Assembly (NCBI GenBank): GCA_024639785.1
Contig: JAHEGI010000002.1
Coordinates: 225,239 to 258,111 of the forward strand
Reading direction: 5' to 3'
Source of the DNA: Cryomorphaceae bacterium
Lineage (GTDB): Bacteria > Bacteroidota > Bacteroidia > Flavobacteriales > Schleiferiaceae
Length of the DNA stretch: 32,873 nucleotides
Shown here piece by piece: positions 23,245-31,004 of this stretch. The notes under the pieces were generated by a model that searched no databases, had not been told where the DNA came from, and was given only the letters and a program-made list of their open reading frames with translations. Every line of letters begins with the position of its first letter. The stretch's first letter is position 1. The translations under genes were made by a program, and so were the position numbers.

Positions 23245-24251
23245 TGGGCCGCGGTGTCGGGCCATTCGGTTTCTTTACCGATATGGAATAAGGCATCCCC
23301 TCGGTGCACAAGCGGAATGTTGTTATGGCCCACGATGAAACCATCCATTGGACTGAATACTTTGACCGTGTAGGAATCGTATGGATTCCGAATGCGGCCA
23401 ATGAGCTCACCTTCGCGCACTGCCTGGCCACTCTGGCGTTCAAAGGAGAATAAGCCCGAAGCTTCGGCACGGACCCAGGTATTTCCTGCAATGTGGCGGG
23501 GGGATTTCTTGCTGACGCGGTCACGGTCCTTGATGCCATGCGTCTTTGGGGCTTTGGACAACATGCCCAAGCTGTGCAAGAAACGCTTCGTGCCTCGGAT
23601 GGCTTCCTTCACGGCTTTTTCATCTAGGCGCAGAGACTCACCTCCTTCGTACACGATGATGGGCACGCCCATTTCATGTCCACACGCACGAAGGGAGCCG
23701 CTGATGAGGCTGGAGCTCATGCTGATGGGCGCTTGAAAGGCTTGTGCCATGTGAATGGCTTGGGCATCTTCCGGAGCATATCGAATTTGGGGATAATTTG
23801 TCCTGCTCGCGCCACCCGTATGAAAATCAATGCCCATGTCTACGACTGGGAGAATTTTGGTCGAAAGGGTATGTGCCACTTGTGCGGCTAGCGATCCTTG
23901 AGCGGACCCGGGAAAACTTCGGTTGACGTCTTTGCCATCGGGCACCTCACGGCTAAAGAACAAGAAGCCATAGACGTTGATAATCGGCAAGGCGACAACC
24001 GTTCCGCAATGAATATGCTCGAAAATGCCCAAAGAGATCATTCGACGAACGACTTCAATGCCATTCACTTCATCTCCATGCAAGCCCCCGCTAAGGAGGA
24101 TAGTAGGTCCTGGATTCTCACTGCGAAAAACGTGAACAGGCATATGAATCAAGGTGCCTGACAAAAGGCGGGCTACTTGAATTTCAACCGTTTTATTGCT
24201 TCCTGGTGGAATGACAATGTCATCAATGACCAAGACGTCGTCGCTGGTCAT
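23241..24251 (-). CDS. Succinylglutamate desuccinylase/aspartoacylase family protein
   Basis: Zinc hydrolase of the AstE/AspA (M14-like) family, 336 residues. The metal ligands are visible: His58 and Glu61 in GGLHGDEVNG and His144 in IDFHTGG. DVNRSFPG (108-115) supplies the conserved Asn-Arg pair. The last 80 residues form a second, beta-rich domain (ASGLFSFERQSGQAVREGE, then FSPMDGFIVG) resembling a biotinyl/lipoyl-like hairpin, usual in this subgroup. Family members deacylate N-acyl amino acids; the true substrate of this subgroup is unclear. Its ATG follows the purB stop codon directly (TAA then ATG), so it is translated from the purB mRNA. RimK-type ligases often accompany such genes, from memory, but none is in the window. 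Confidence 0.85.
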   Translation of the reverse strand: MTSDDVLVIDDIVIPPGSNKTVEIQVARLLSGTLIHMPVHVFRSENPGPTILLSGGLHGDEVNGIEVVRRMISLGIFEHIHCGTVVALPIINVYGFLFFSREVPDGKDVNRSFPGSAQGSLAAQVAHTLSTKILPVVDMGIDFHTGGASRTNYPQIRYAPEDAQAIHMAQAFQAPISMSSSLISGSLRACGHEMGVPIIVYEGGESLRLDEKAVKEAIRGTKRFLHSLGMLSKAPKTHGIKDRDRVSKKSPRHIAGNTWVRAEASGLFSFERQSGQAVREGELIGRIRNPYDSYTVKVFSPMDGFIVGHNNIPLVHRGDALFHIGKETEWPDTAAH

Positions 24252-25592
24252 TTAGCGTCCCGTATAGGTTTGTGGACGAAGCGCGCGCAGCTCCTCTTTG
24301 ACTTCCTCGCGCACGTCTAATTGCTCGATGAAGGCCGCCATGGTGCGCTGAGTAATGCCCTCATTCGTTCGAGTGAGTGCCTTGAGGGCTTCGTACGGTT
24401 GGGGGTAGGCTTCACGGCGTAAAATGGTTTGGATGCCTTCTGCCACGACGGCCCAATTGGATTCCAAATCGGCATCCATGGCGTGTTCATTGACGATCAA
24501 CTTGCCTAACCCTTTTTGAAGATTTTGCATGGCTAGTAAGCTGTGCCCAAAAGGAACGCCGACGTTTCTCAGCACGGTGCTATCCGTCAGATCTCGTTGA
24601 AGGCGAGAAATAGGCAGCTTGGCAGAGAGATGCTCCAATAGGGCATTGGCTATGCCTAGGTTGCCCTCGGCATTTTCAAAATCAATTGGATTGACCTTAT
24701 GAGGCATCGCAGAGGATCCCACTTCTCCGGCGACAATTCGCTGTTTGAAGTACTCCATGCTGATGTACTGCCACACATCTTTGGCGAAATCCATCAAAAT
24801 CGTATGAATCCGCTTCATCCCATCGAGGTAGGCCGCCAAGTAGTCGTAGTGTTCAATCTGCGTGGTAGGGAAGGAGCGCTTGAGGCCCAAAGTGCTTTCG
24901 CAAAAAGTAACGGCGAACTGATGCCAATCCGTGTCGGGGAATGCCGCATAATGTGCGTTGAAACCTCCAGTGGCGCCACCAAATTTGGCGGCAAAAGGGA
25001 TGCTCGTCAAGAGGTCGCGTTGGCTTTGAAGGCGAACAATGAAAACTTGCCACTCCTTGCCAAGTAGTGTGGGGGAGGCGGGCTGTCCATGCGTCCTAGC
25101 GAGCATGGGAAGATCTTTCCATGCTTCGGACTGGATCTGCAGTTGCTCGAGCAAGTCGTCTAAAGCCGGTAAGAAAATTTCCTCGTGGTACTCTTTGATG
25201 GACAGGGGGATGGCCGTGTTGTTGACATCCTGTGACGTCAGGCCAAAGTGGATATATTCAGATTGCGCAGCCAGCCCGAGTTCTGCCATTTTTCCTTTGA
25301 GGAAGTACTCCACGGCTTTGACATCGTGGTTTGTGGTCTTTTCGATACGCTTGATTTCCAAGGCGTCCGCTTCAGAGAACTTGGTGTAGATCTGGCGCAA
25401 CGCCTCTTTTTCTTGGCTCTGAATGTCCGAAAGGGCAGGGAGAGGCAATTCCGCTAACGAAATAAAGTACTCGACCTCGACGCGAACTCGATAGGTAATG
25501 AGTCCAAACTCCGAAAAATAAGGGGATAGGGCTTGCGTGGTCCGAGCGTAACGGCCATCGAGGGGCGATAAAGCGTGTAAGGCGAATTCCAT
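24252..25592 (-). CDS. purB: Adenylosuccinate lyase
   Basis: Fumarase/aspartase-superfamily enzyme acting twice in purine synthesis: it cleaves SAICAR to AICAR and adenylosuccinate to AMP, releasing fumarate. The 446-residue product from the ATG at 25592 begins MEFALHALSPLDGRYARTTQ, a normal PurB N-terminus. The superfamily signature SSAMPHKVNPIDFENAEG carries the catalytic Ser loop, and THGQPASPTLLGKEW carries the His of the active site. A longer in-frame version from 25673 would add 27 residues unlike PurB and would overlap the upstream gene; the TACCTTTG box at 25616-25609 supports the shorter one. The deacylase gene follows without any gap. Confidence 0.96.
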   Translation of the reverse strand: MEFALHALSPLDGRYARTTQALSPYFSEFGLITYRVRVEVEYFISLAELPLPALSDIQSQEKEALRQIYTKFSEADALEIKRIEKTTNHDVKAVEYFLKGKMAELGLAAQSEYIHFGLTSQDVNNTAIPLSIKEYHEEIFLPALDDLLEQLQIQSEAWKDLPMLARTHGQPASPTLLGKEWQVFIVRLQSQRDLLTSIPFAAKFGGATGGFNAHYAAFPDTDWHQFAVTFCESTLGLKRSFPTTQIEHYDYLAAYLDGMKRIHTILMDFAKDVWQYISMEYFKQRIVAGEVGSSAMPHKVNPIDFENAEGNLGIANALLEHLSAKLPISRLQRDLTDSTVLRNVGVPFGHSLLAMQNLQKGLGKLIVNEHAMDADLESNWAVVAEGIQTILRREAYPQPYEALKALTRTNEGITQRTMAAFIEQLDVREEVKEELRALRPQTYTGR

Positions 25593-25600
25593 TCCAAATA

Positions 25601-26038
25601 CTAAAGCACAAAGGTACCAAATGCCGGTAGCATGGGCACGGATTTTGGGCCTTCGGCATGAAATATCTGCCAAGACTTCCCATTGGTGAGCGCGCCCCAG
25701 GGCGCTTGGGTGGTCAGATTATAGCGCATCCATTGGTCTGTGACACGCTCATTGAGGGGAATGTCGTCCGATTTGCACTCGATCAACATCCACAGTTTCC
25801 CTTCAAAAAATACGGCGATATCAAAGCGTCGGAGCATCCCATGCAATTGAATTCCTCGCTCCACAGAAATGGCTTCTTTTGGATAGCCCGCATCAATCAC
25901 TAAACGACGGAGGGCATCTTGGCGAACCCATTCCTCAGGAGTGGCCTTGACATGTTTACGTCGAAAGGCGTCCCACAAGGTCTCTCCGAGTGGATCGAGA
26001 TCATGCATACTAGAATGAAGCCAAGGACGCGGTCGCAT
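25601..26038 (-). CDS. Stand-alone HsdR N-terminal-like (PD-(D/E)XK fold) protein
   Basis: Small protein of 145 residues that resembles the N-terminal nuclease domain of type I restriction subunit R (HSDR_N). KATPEEWVRQDALRRLVIDAGYPKEAISVE (about 31-60) is the recognisable helical start. Asp73 in RRFDIAVF and Glu87-Cys-Lys89 in LIECKSDD give the PD-(D/E)XK metal site. LTNGKSWQIFH near residue 117 also fits. No other restriction or modification gene is nearby. Similar stand-alone proteins are common in Bacteroidota chromosomes, from memory; they are probably housekeeping proteins of unknown role rather than defence genes. An alternative ATG at 26008 would remove the first 10 residues. A TAACCTTG near-match to the -7 box (26050 to 26043) lies 4 bp before the chosen start. 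Confidence 0.75.
   Translation of the reverse strand: MRPRPWLHSSMHDLDPLGETLWDAFRRKHVKATPEEWVRQDALRRLVIDAGYPKEAISVERGIQLHGMLRRFDIAVFFEGKLWMLIECKSDDIPLNERVTDQWMRYNLTTQAPWGALTNGKSWQIFHAEGPKSVPMLPAFGTFVL
25609..25616 (-). promoter_or_regulatory. Promoter -7 box of purB
   Basis: On the minus strand TACCTTTG matches TAnnTTTG and ends 16 bp before the purB ATG (25592). It lies inside the last codons of the HsdR_N-like gene, giving purB its own promoter. No clear -33 element is seen. Confidence 0.55.
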
Positions 26039-26042
26039 GATA

Positions 26043-26060
26043 CAAGGTTATGTACTTTTG
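26043..26060. promoter_or_regulatory. Divergent promoter region, acyltransferase/HsdR_N-like gene
   Basis: TACTTTTG (26053-26060, plus) matches TAnnTTTG and lies 10 bp before the acyltransferase ATG at 26071. TAACCTTG (26050 to 26043, minus) has one mismatch and lies 4 bp before the HsdR_N-like ATG. Only 32 bp separate the two genes. Confidence 0.55.
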
Positions 26061-26070
26061 TGGGAATCTC

Positions 26071-26859
26071 ATGAAGAAAAAAGTACTGCCCTATCGCGAT
26101 CCCTTTGGCTACCCTATTTGGGCTAAGCGGACCGTCATTTTTTGGTTTGGACTTGTGACATGGTACCGCTGCAACCGGATCAACACCCTCAAAGTCTTAG
26201 GCGGCGAAAACCTCAAGGGCCTCCCAAATCAAAATGTGCTCTTTGTGAGTAATCACCAAACTTACTTCATGGATGTGGCTAGTATGTATCTGGTTTTCAG
26301 CCATTCAAAGCATAAGATCTATGACCGAGCTGATCGCTTTTGGCCATTCATTAACCCAAAAATTAATCTCTTTTTCATCGCAGCGAAGGAGACTATGAAA
26401 TCAGGTTTACTCCCCCGGGCGCTCGCGTTGGCCGGTTCTGTGAGCATCAAGCGCACCTGGCGTGAAGCAGGAAAAGACGTGTCGCGCAATGTGGATTCGC
26501 GTGATTTGGACAACATCAAAAAGGCGATTCAAAGCGGCTGGGTCATCACTTTTCCTCAAGGGACGACGAAGCCTTATGTCCCGGGCAGACGAGGAACAGC
26601 GCACATCATCAAGCAGCTGAACCCCGTGGTGGTCCCAGTGGTCATTGATGGTTACCGTCGGGCGTTTGACAAAAAAGGCCTTCGGACCAAGAAGCGGGGC
26701 TCCACCATGACCATGCGTTTCAAGCCTCCGATGACTTTTGATCTGACAGCCAGTCCTCAAGCGATTCTGGACGAGATTATGGACGCCATTGAGCAATCAC
26801 CAATGCATCAAGGAATTCGTACCTTGGAGCCGGTAAAAAACAGCGAAAACGTCGGATGA
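26071..26859 (+). CDS. 1-acyl-glycerol-3-phosphate acyltransferase-like protein
   Basis: PlsC-superfamily acyltransferase, 262 residues, expected to acylate a lysophospholipid or another lipid at the inner membrane. The N-terminal 35 residues are basic and then hydrophobic (RTVIFWFGLVTWYRC). Motif 1 is NHQTYFMD (His62 to Asp68), with five residues between His and Asp instead of the usual four. Motif 3 reads FPQGTTKP (161-168), with Gln163 where Glu is usual, followed by VPGRRGTAHI. The C-terminal region is basic (KKGLRTKKRGSTMTMRF). The start at 26071 is chosen because an in-frame ATG at 26050 would lie before the TACTTTTG promoter box. Its stop overlaps the MbnP-like ATG (ATGA). The exact lipid substrate is unknown. 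Confidence 0.82.
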   Translation: MKKKVLPYRDPFGYPIWAKRTVIFWFGLVTWYRCNRINTLKVLGGENLKGLPNQNVLFVSNHQTYFMDVASMYLVFSHSKHKIYDRADRFWPFINPKINLFFIAAKETMKSGLLPRALALAGSVSIKRTWREAGKDVSRNVDSRDLDNIKKAIQSGWVITFPQGTTKPYVPGRRGTAHIIKQLNPVVVPVVIDGYRRAFDKKGLRTKKRGSTMTMRFKPPMTFDLTASPQAILDEIMDAIEQSPMHQGIRTLEPVKNSENVG

Positions 26860-27650
26860 ACCCTATGAAACGCATCACTTTGATCCTTGCTGCGGCCTTG
26901 CTTGGCATGGCGGCGTGCGAAAAGACCATCCTTCCCGAGGATGCGAGCTATGACCAGCGAAACGTGGTGCTGAAGCACTTTTTGTACTTCGATGGCGTGA
27001 CCATGGATACGAACAAGCGCTTCATGCTAGGGAATGCCGAGGTGCGCTTTCAGGATATTGAAATTGTTTTTGGCGAGTACTACTTCACCGACCACTTGGA
27101 TGATACGTTGACTCCTAATTTTAAGGACACGGTAAACCCCTATGTGTTTGATCCGGTAGCCGCTTCTTTGGCTTACAATACAGATGCGCGGTTGTACCGA
27201 CTCCCCAAGGGCGTATACTCAGGTTCACATCACTTCCGAATGGGGCTGGACTCTACAGCGAATGCGACGCCGCCAAGCGCCTTGCGCGAAGGGCATAGCC
27301 TGCGCCACCCTGGCGTCCATCGCGGGGAAGGTAACGGGTATAATATTCTGTATATCAAAGGACTGTATCGTGACGCGATGGACACCACAATCTTAACTCC
27401 GGACAAGCCTTTTGTATACCGAGTTTCTAATGAGCTCATGAGTTTAGATTGGTTCAAATCCATGTCTTTCAACGTAGTGCCGAACCGTGATGTCAATATC
27501 AACATCGTTTGGGACATTGATAAACTCCTCCTGGGGGTGGATCCATTGTTGGTAGATGACTTAGATGTAGATCCAAGCGATCCCATTGCAGCTGGCCTAT
27601 ATCCCACGATCAAGGGGAATATGGAGGCGTCCTACAGCATTCAGCTTTAA
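26856..27650 (+). CDS. MbnP-like copper-binding-family lipoprotein
   Basis: Envelope lipoprotein of 264 residues with a signal peptide ending at GMAAC (Cys21). The body fits the MbnP/MopE-type family by its ordered motifs: FLYFDGVTMDTNKRFMLG, then a strand with VRFQDIEIVFGEYYFTD, LPKGVYSGSHHFRMGLDSTAN (about 117-137), and GNGYNILYIKGLYRD (about 160-174). The family is linked to copper through methanotroph relatives. In the usual pattern, as I recall it, a Trp-rich MxWxWNxGYIF segment precedes the last motif; here it reads GVHRGEGNGYNILYI, without Trp, so metal binding may differ. Translation starts in an ATGA overlap with the acyltransferase gene (a second ATG lies 9 bp on). Mpl follows after 9 bp. 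Confidence 0.7.
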   Translation: MNPMKRITLILAAALLGMAACEKTILPEDASYDQRNVVLKHFLYFDGVTMDTNKRFMLGNAEVRFQDIEIVFGEYYFTDHLDDTLTPNFKDTVNPYVFDPVAASLAYNTDARLYRLPKGVYSGSHHFRMGLDSTANATPPSALREGHSLRHPGVHRGEGNGYNILYIKGLYRDAMDTTILTPDKPFVYRVSNELMSLDWFKSMSFNVVPNRDVNINIVWDIDKLLLGVDPLLVDDLDVDPSDPIAAGLYPTIKGNMEASYSIQL

Positions 27651-27659
27651 GTAGTTAAG

Positions 27660-29006
27660 ATGAAGGTTCACTTCATCGCTATTGGAGGTTCGGCCATGCA
27701 TAATTTGGCCCTAGCCTTGGCAGAGCGCGGGGATACCGTGATTACAGGTAGCGATGATGCCATATTTGAGCCATCACGGAGCCGGTTAGCGGCTGCGGGT
27801 ATTCTTCCAAAGGAGGAAGGTTGGTTTCCTGAGAAGATAGGTGGGGATTTGGATGCGGTCATTCTAGGCATGCATGCGCGATCCGACAATCCAGAGCTTT
27901 TACGGGCCCAAGAAATGGGTCTAGCCATTTATTCCTATCCAGAATACCTCTATGAGGCCACGAAGCATAAGACGCGGGTGGTCATCGGAGGAAGCCACGG
28001 TAAGACGAGCACGACATCGATGCTGCTGCACGCCCTGCGTATCGATGGTATGGATGTCGATTATATGGTGGGTGCGCAGTTGGCGGGCTACCAAACCATG
28101 GTGCGATTGAGTACGAGTGCGGAATGGGCCGTGTTTGAAGGGGACGAATACTTGTCCTCGCCGATTGATTTGCGGCCAAAATTCCATTTATACCGGGCCA
28201 ATGTGGCCATTTTAACGGGGATGGCCTGGGACCATGTCAACGTGTTTCCTACCATGGCGGACTACGAGAGGGCTTTCAGCGCATTTTTAGAGAGCATGGA
28301 GCCGGGAGGCACATTGATCTACAACGAGGAGGATGAGGCCCTGACGGCCGTCGTACTCGCCGATCAAAGCCCCATTCGCAAGATCCCCTATCGCACGCCG
28401 GCCTATCGCATTGAAGAGAACCAATGGATCTGGGAGACGCCCTCCGGGGATTTGGCTCTGAATATTTTGGGTAAGCACAACTTGAGCAATGCCGAAGGGG
28501 CTCGTTGGCTTGCGCAAGAGATGGGCATACAAGCGGAAGATTTTTACGATGCCATGGCTACGTTTGAAGGGGCTCAGCGCCGATTGGAAGTGCTCGCCGA
28601 GTCGGAAATGCGCTGCGTGCATTTAGACTTTGCCCATGCGCCGAGCAAGGTGAAAGCGACGGTGGCCGCCTACGTGGAGACCTATGAGGAAACTGCCGGT
28701 CTTCTTGAATTGCACACCTTCAGTTCTTTAAACCCCGCCTTTATCCCGGGCTATGCAGGCACCATGAAGGGTTTGGGCCAAGCCATGGTCTACTTTGATC
28801 CGGCCGCAGTAGCGCACAAGAAGCTCCCTGCCTTAGATCCAGCGTGGGTACAAGAAACCTTTGGACCTGGGGTCAAAGTATTCACCCGCCAAGAAGACGT
28901 GCAAGCCGCTTTGGAGGCCTTGCCCAAGACCTGCCATTTGCTCATCATGTCGTCCGGAAATATGGGCGGCATCGATGTCCGCACCTGGGCTCCTTCGTGG
29001 GTTTAA
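27660..29006 (+). CDS. mpl: UDP-MurNAc:L-Ala-gamma-D-Glu-meso-DAP ligase
   Basis: Murein-recycling ligase that attaches the tripeptide recovered from old cell wall directly to UDP-MurNAc. The 448-residue product has the Mur-ligase architecture: an N-terminal nucleotide-sugar domain beginning MKVHFIAIGGSAMHNLALAL, then the ATP P-loop GGSHGKTST (110-118) and the central EGDEYLSSPIDLRPKFHLYR segment. Further on are LTGMAWDHVNVFP, the ADP-contact sequence LGKHNLSNAEGA, and the C-terminal domain starting near FEGAQRRLEVL. The GGSAMHN start and HFGDEY-like segment separate Mpl from MurC. Its role implies meso-diaminopimelate peptidoglycan. It is the third gene of the acyltransferase-MbnP-Mpl set, and ends 8 bp from a convergent gene without a visible terminator. 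Confidence 0.92.
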   Translation: MKVHFIAIGGSAMHNLALALAERGDTVITGSDDAIFEPSRSRLAAAGILPKEEGWFPEKIGGDLDAVILGMHARSDNPELLRAQEMGLAIYSYPEYLYEATKHKTRVVIGGSHGKTSTTSMLLHALRIDGMDVDYMVGAQLAGYQTMVRLSTSAEWAVFEGDEYLSSPIDLRPKFHLYRANVAILTGMAWDHVNVFPTMADYERAFSAFLESMEPGGTLIYNEEDEALTAVVLADQSPIRKIPYRTPAYRIEENQWIWETPSGDLALNILGKHNLSNAEGARWLAQEMGIQAEDFYDAMATFEGAQRRLEVLAESEMRCVHLDFAHAPSKVKATVAAYVETYEETAGLLELHTFSSLNPAFIPGYAGTMKGLGQAMVYFDPAAVAHKKLPALDPAWVQETFGPGVKVFTRQEDVQAALEALPKTCHLLIMSSGNMGGIDVRTWAPSWV

Positions 29007-29014
29007 TCGCTGCC

Positions 29015-29719
29015 TCAGTCGCAGCCGCCGGTTTGAAACATTCCGTTTAAGGGCCATGTTAAACTCCACAGCCAGGTGGTACGCAATTTGTCCGTACGCA
29101 TGTCCAAGGTGGTTTGAGGACCAAAGGAGATTTCTACAGGAAGTATGACGCAGTGATTTAGCACAAAAGGGCTAAATCGGTTACGGTAGTGACCTTGAAC
29201 CCGCAAGACCCAGGGATAGCCGGTCTGATGGTAGACCAAGGGAACGCCCGGCGTTTCCGTGAAGGAACTGCGTGCATAGCCCCAGCCCATACCAGCGCTC
29301 AGATCCCACCCACTTTGGCCACCGACTAAGTAGCCCGTAGTGAGGAGCCCTGCCCAGCGCATTTGATCTAAATAAACCAATTCGCCTGTTTCCGTAAGTG
29401 CTTGACTCTGTGCATCCTGGAGGCTCAACCCGACCGTGAAATGGGGATGCACCCAAGCACTAATCTGAACTCCGCTCAAATTGCCAGAAATGCTGTTGCT
29501 GGCTGCGGTATTGGGGGAGAAGAGTTGGTACGGGCCACTTTCAAAATGCGCGGCAAAGGGCATGTATAAAACCTGGTGAGCAGCTTGTTCATGCAGATCC
29601 ACCCCGACCCAGGTACTATCTCCTTGAGACGTATCCGGTAGAGTTTGGTTGGGGGTACTTTCTACTTGCCCAAAGGCAAGGCTGGGCAAAAGGCATAAAA
29701 CAGCAAAAAAGCCTCTCAT
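29015..29719 (-). CDS. Predicted outer-membrane beta-barrel protein of unknown function
   Basis: I do not recognise a named family. The 234-residue product has a clear signal peptide (MRGFFAVLCLLPSLAFGQ, residues 1-18) and a Ser/Thr/Asp-rich segment to about residue 40. Alternating amphipathic strands follow (ISAWVHPHFTVGLSLQD, MRWAGLLTTGYLVGG, WDLSAGMGWGYARSSF, WVLRVQGHYRNRFSPFVLNHC). It ends GMFQTGGCD, not with the usual terminal aromatic residue. This suggests a small outer-membrane barrel. It is the last gene of the pyrR-pyrB-STAS set; its ATG overlaps the STAS gene stop by 4 bp (ATGA), so it is translationally coupled although no functional link is obvious. Confidence 0.6.
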   Translation of the reverse strand: MRGFFAVLCLLPSLAFGQVESTPNQTLPDTSQGDSTWVGVDLHEQAAHQVLYMPFAAHFESGPYQLFSPNTAASNSISGNLSGVQISAWVHPHFTVGLSLQDAQSQALTETGELVYLDQMRWAGLLTTGYLVGGQSGWDLSAGMGWGYARSSFTETPGVPLVYHQTGYPWVLRVQGHYRNRFSPFVLNHCVILPVEISFGPQTTLDMRTDKLRTTWLWSLTWPLNGMFQTGGCD

Positions 29720-30054
29720 TCCTCCATCAATTTGCGCTGTATCTCATCCATCTCAAAGAAGTCTTCGGCTTCTTGGTAGGACGGAACGACAGGCAAATCC
29801 TCGTCGAAGAGATTCATCAGGCTTTCTCGCACCAGGATGATAAAACTATAGTTCTCATCCAGGCGCTCTACTTGGAAGTCCTGCAATTCCTCGATGTCTT
29901 CGAATTCCTCTACCCTAGAGAGGTTGAGGATGACATGGTCGTTGGAATGTTTGGTCATCAAGGCAATCAACTCTTCGACGTCCGAAGGGCTAAATACGTC
30001 CTCACCAAACTTGATGTGCAGGAAGGCGGATTTCGGTTCTACTTTAAAAGACAT
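29716..30054 (-). CDS. STAS-domain protein
   Basis: Small acidic cytoplasmic protein of 112 residues that fits a single STAS (anti-sigma-antagonist-like) domain: a beta strand KSAFLHIKFG, a helix PSDVEELIALMTKHS, then HVILNLSRVEEFEDIEELQDF. The last stretch sits where the STAS family has its D-S-S-G phosphorylation loop. The loop here is VEEFEDI, without a phosphorylatable Ser, so a classical partner-switching role is doubtful. The C-terminal 25 residues are very acidic (QEAEDFFEMDEIQRKLMEE). It lies 5 bp after pyrB and overlaps the barrel gene by 4 bp. A STAS gene beside pyrB is, from memory, a recurring arrangement in Flavobacteriales, often with ribonuclease Z nearby; rnz is not present here. 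Confidence 0.7.
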   Translation of the reverse strand: MSFKVEPKSAFLHIKFGEDVFSPSDVEELIALMTKHSNDHVILNLSRVEEFEDIEELQDFQVERLDENYSFIILVRESLMNLFDEDLPVVPSYQEAEDFFEMDEIQRKLMEE

Positions 30055-30059
30055 GGTCG

Positions 30060-31004
30060 TTAAGCAATGTTCTTTCCTTGGGCGGCAAGCAGGTAAAGCA
30101 CGGCCATTCGGACGGCAACCCCATTTTGCACTTGGTCTAAGATAATAGCATGTTCCGAATCAGCCACCTCAGAGGTGATTTCTACCCCTCGATTTATGGG
30201 TCCAGGGTGCAAAATCAACGGAATAGAATCCAAGGCGCGAAGTTTTTCCATCGTCACCCCATAGCGCATGTGGTACTCACGGATGCTTGGAAAATAAGCT
30301 CGGTCCATCCGTTCGTGTTGAACTCGGAGCATATTGGCCACATCGGCCCATTCTAAGGCGTCCTCTAAACGGGGGATCACTTGCACCCCTAAGGAGTAAA
30401 TATGCCGGGGAATCAAGGTTGCTGGGCCACAAACGGCCACTTCAGCACCTAATTTCTGAAGACAGTAAATGTTGCTCAGCGCCACGCGTGAATGCGTGAT
30501 GTCTCCTACGATGACGATCCGTTTTCCTTGAAGCGTCCCCAATTTTTCCGTCATGGAAAAGGCATCTAGCAAGGCTTGCGTTGGGTGTTCATGGGTGCCA
30601 TCACCCGCATTGACGATGTGGGCATCCACATGCTTGCTCAGGAATTCAGCGGCTCCAGGTTCAGAATGACGCATCACAATCATGTCCACTTTCATGGCCA
30701 GAATGTTGTTTACGGTATCTACTAGTGTTTCTCCTTTCTTCACTGACGAATTCGAAGCCGCAAAGTTGATCACATCGGCGCTTAAACGTTTTTCGGCAAG
30801 CTCAAAGCTGAGCCGAGTTCGGGTGGAATTCTCGAAAAAGAGATTGGCAATTGTAATGTCACGCAGCGAGGGAACCTTTTTGATCGGACGGTTGATCACC
30901 TCTTTAAACTGGGCGGCCCAGTGCAAAACCAAATGAATGTCTTCAGGACTAAGTCCCTTGATGCCTAAGAGATGGCGTGTGCTCAGTTTAGCGCTGTGCG
31001 GCAT
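30060..31004 (-). CDS. pyrB: Aspartate carbamoyltransferase catalytic subunit
   Basis: Catalyses carbamoyl phosphate plus aspartate to carbamoyl aspartate, the committed step of pyrimidine synthesis. The 314-residue product (from ATG at 31004) has the carbamoyl-phosphate motif FFENSTRTR (56-64), the SVKKGET loop (87-93) with its Lys, HPTQALLDAF (140-149) and HPGPINRGVE in the aspartate domain. A longer reading from 31019 would use a TTG. The ATG form overlaps the pyrR end by 17 bp, so pyrR and pyrB are one operon. No regulatory subunit gene pyrI is present; the enzyme may be of the class without it. Confidence 0.96.
   Translation of the reverse strand: MPHSAKLSTRHLLGIKGLSPEDIHLVLHWAAQFKEVINRPIKKVPSLRDITIANLFFENSTRTRLSFELAEKRLSADVINFAASNSSVKKGETLVDTVNNILAMKVDMIVMRHSEPGAAEFLSKHVDAHIVNAGDGTHEHPTQALLDAFSMTEKLGTLQGKRIVIVGDITHSRVALSNIYCLQKLGAEVAVCGPATLIPRHIYSLGVQVIPRLEDALEWADVANMLRVQHERMDRAYFPSIREYHMRYGVTMEKLRALDSIPLILHPGPINRGVEITSEVADSEHAIILDQVQNGVAVRMAVLYLLAAQGKNIA

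Noticed and set aside
25601-26038. The HsdR_N-like gene as evidence of a restriction-modification or defence island.
   Set aside because: No hsdS, hsdM, helicase or other defence gene is present; its neighbours are purB and a lipid acyltransferase.
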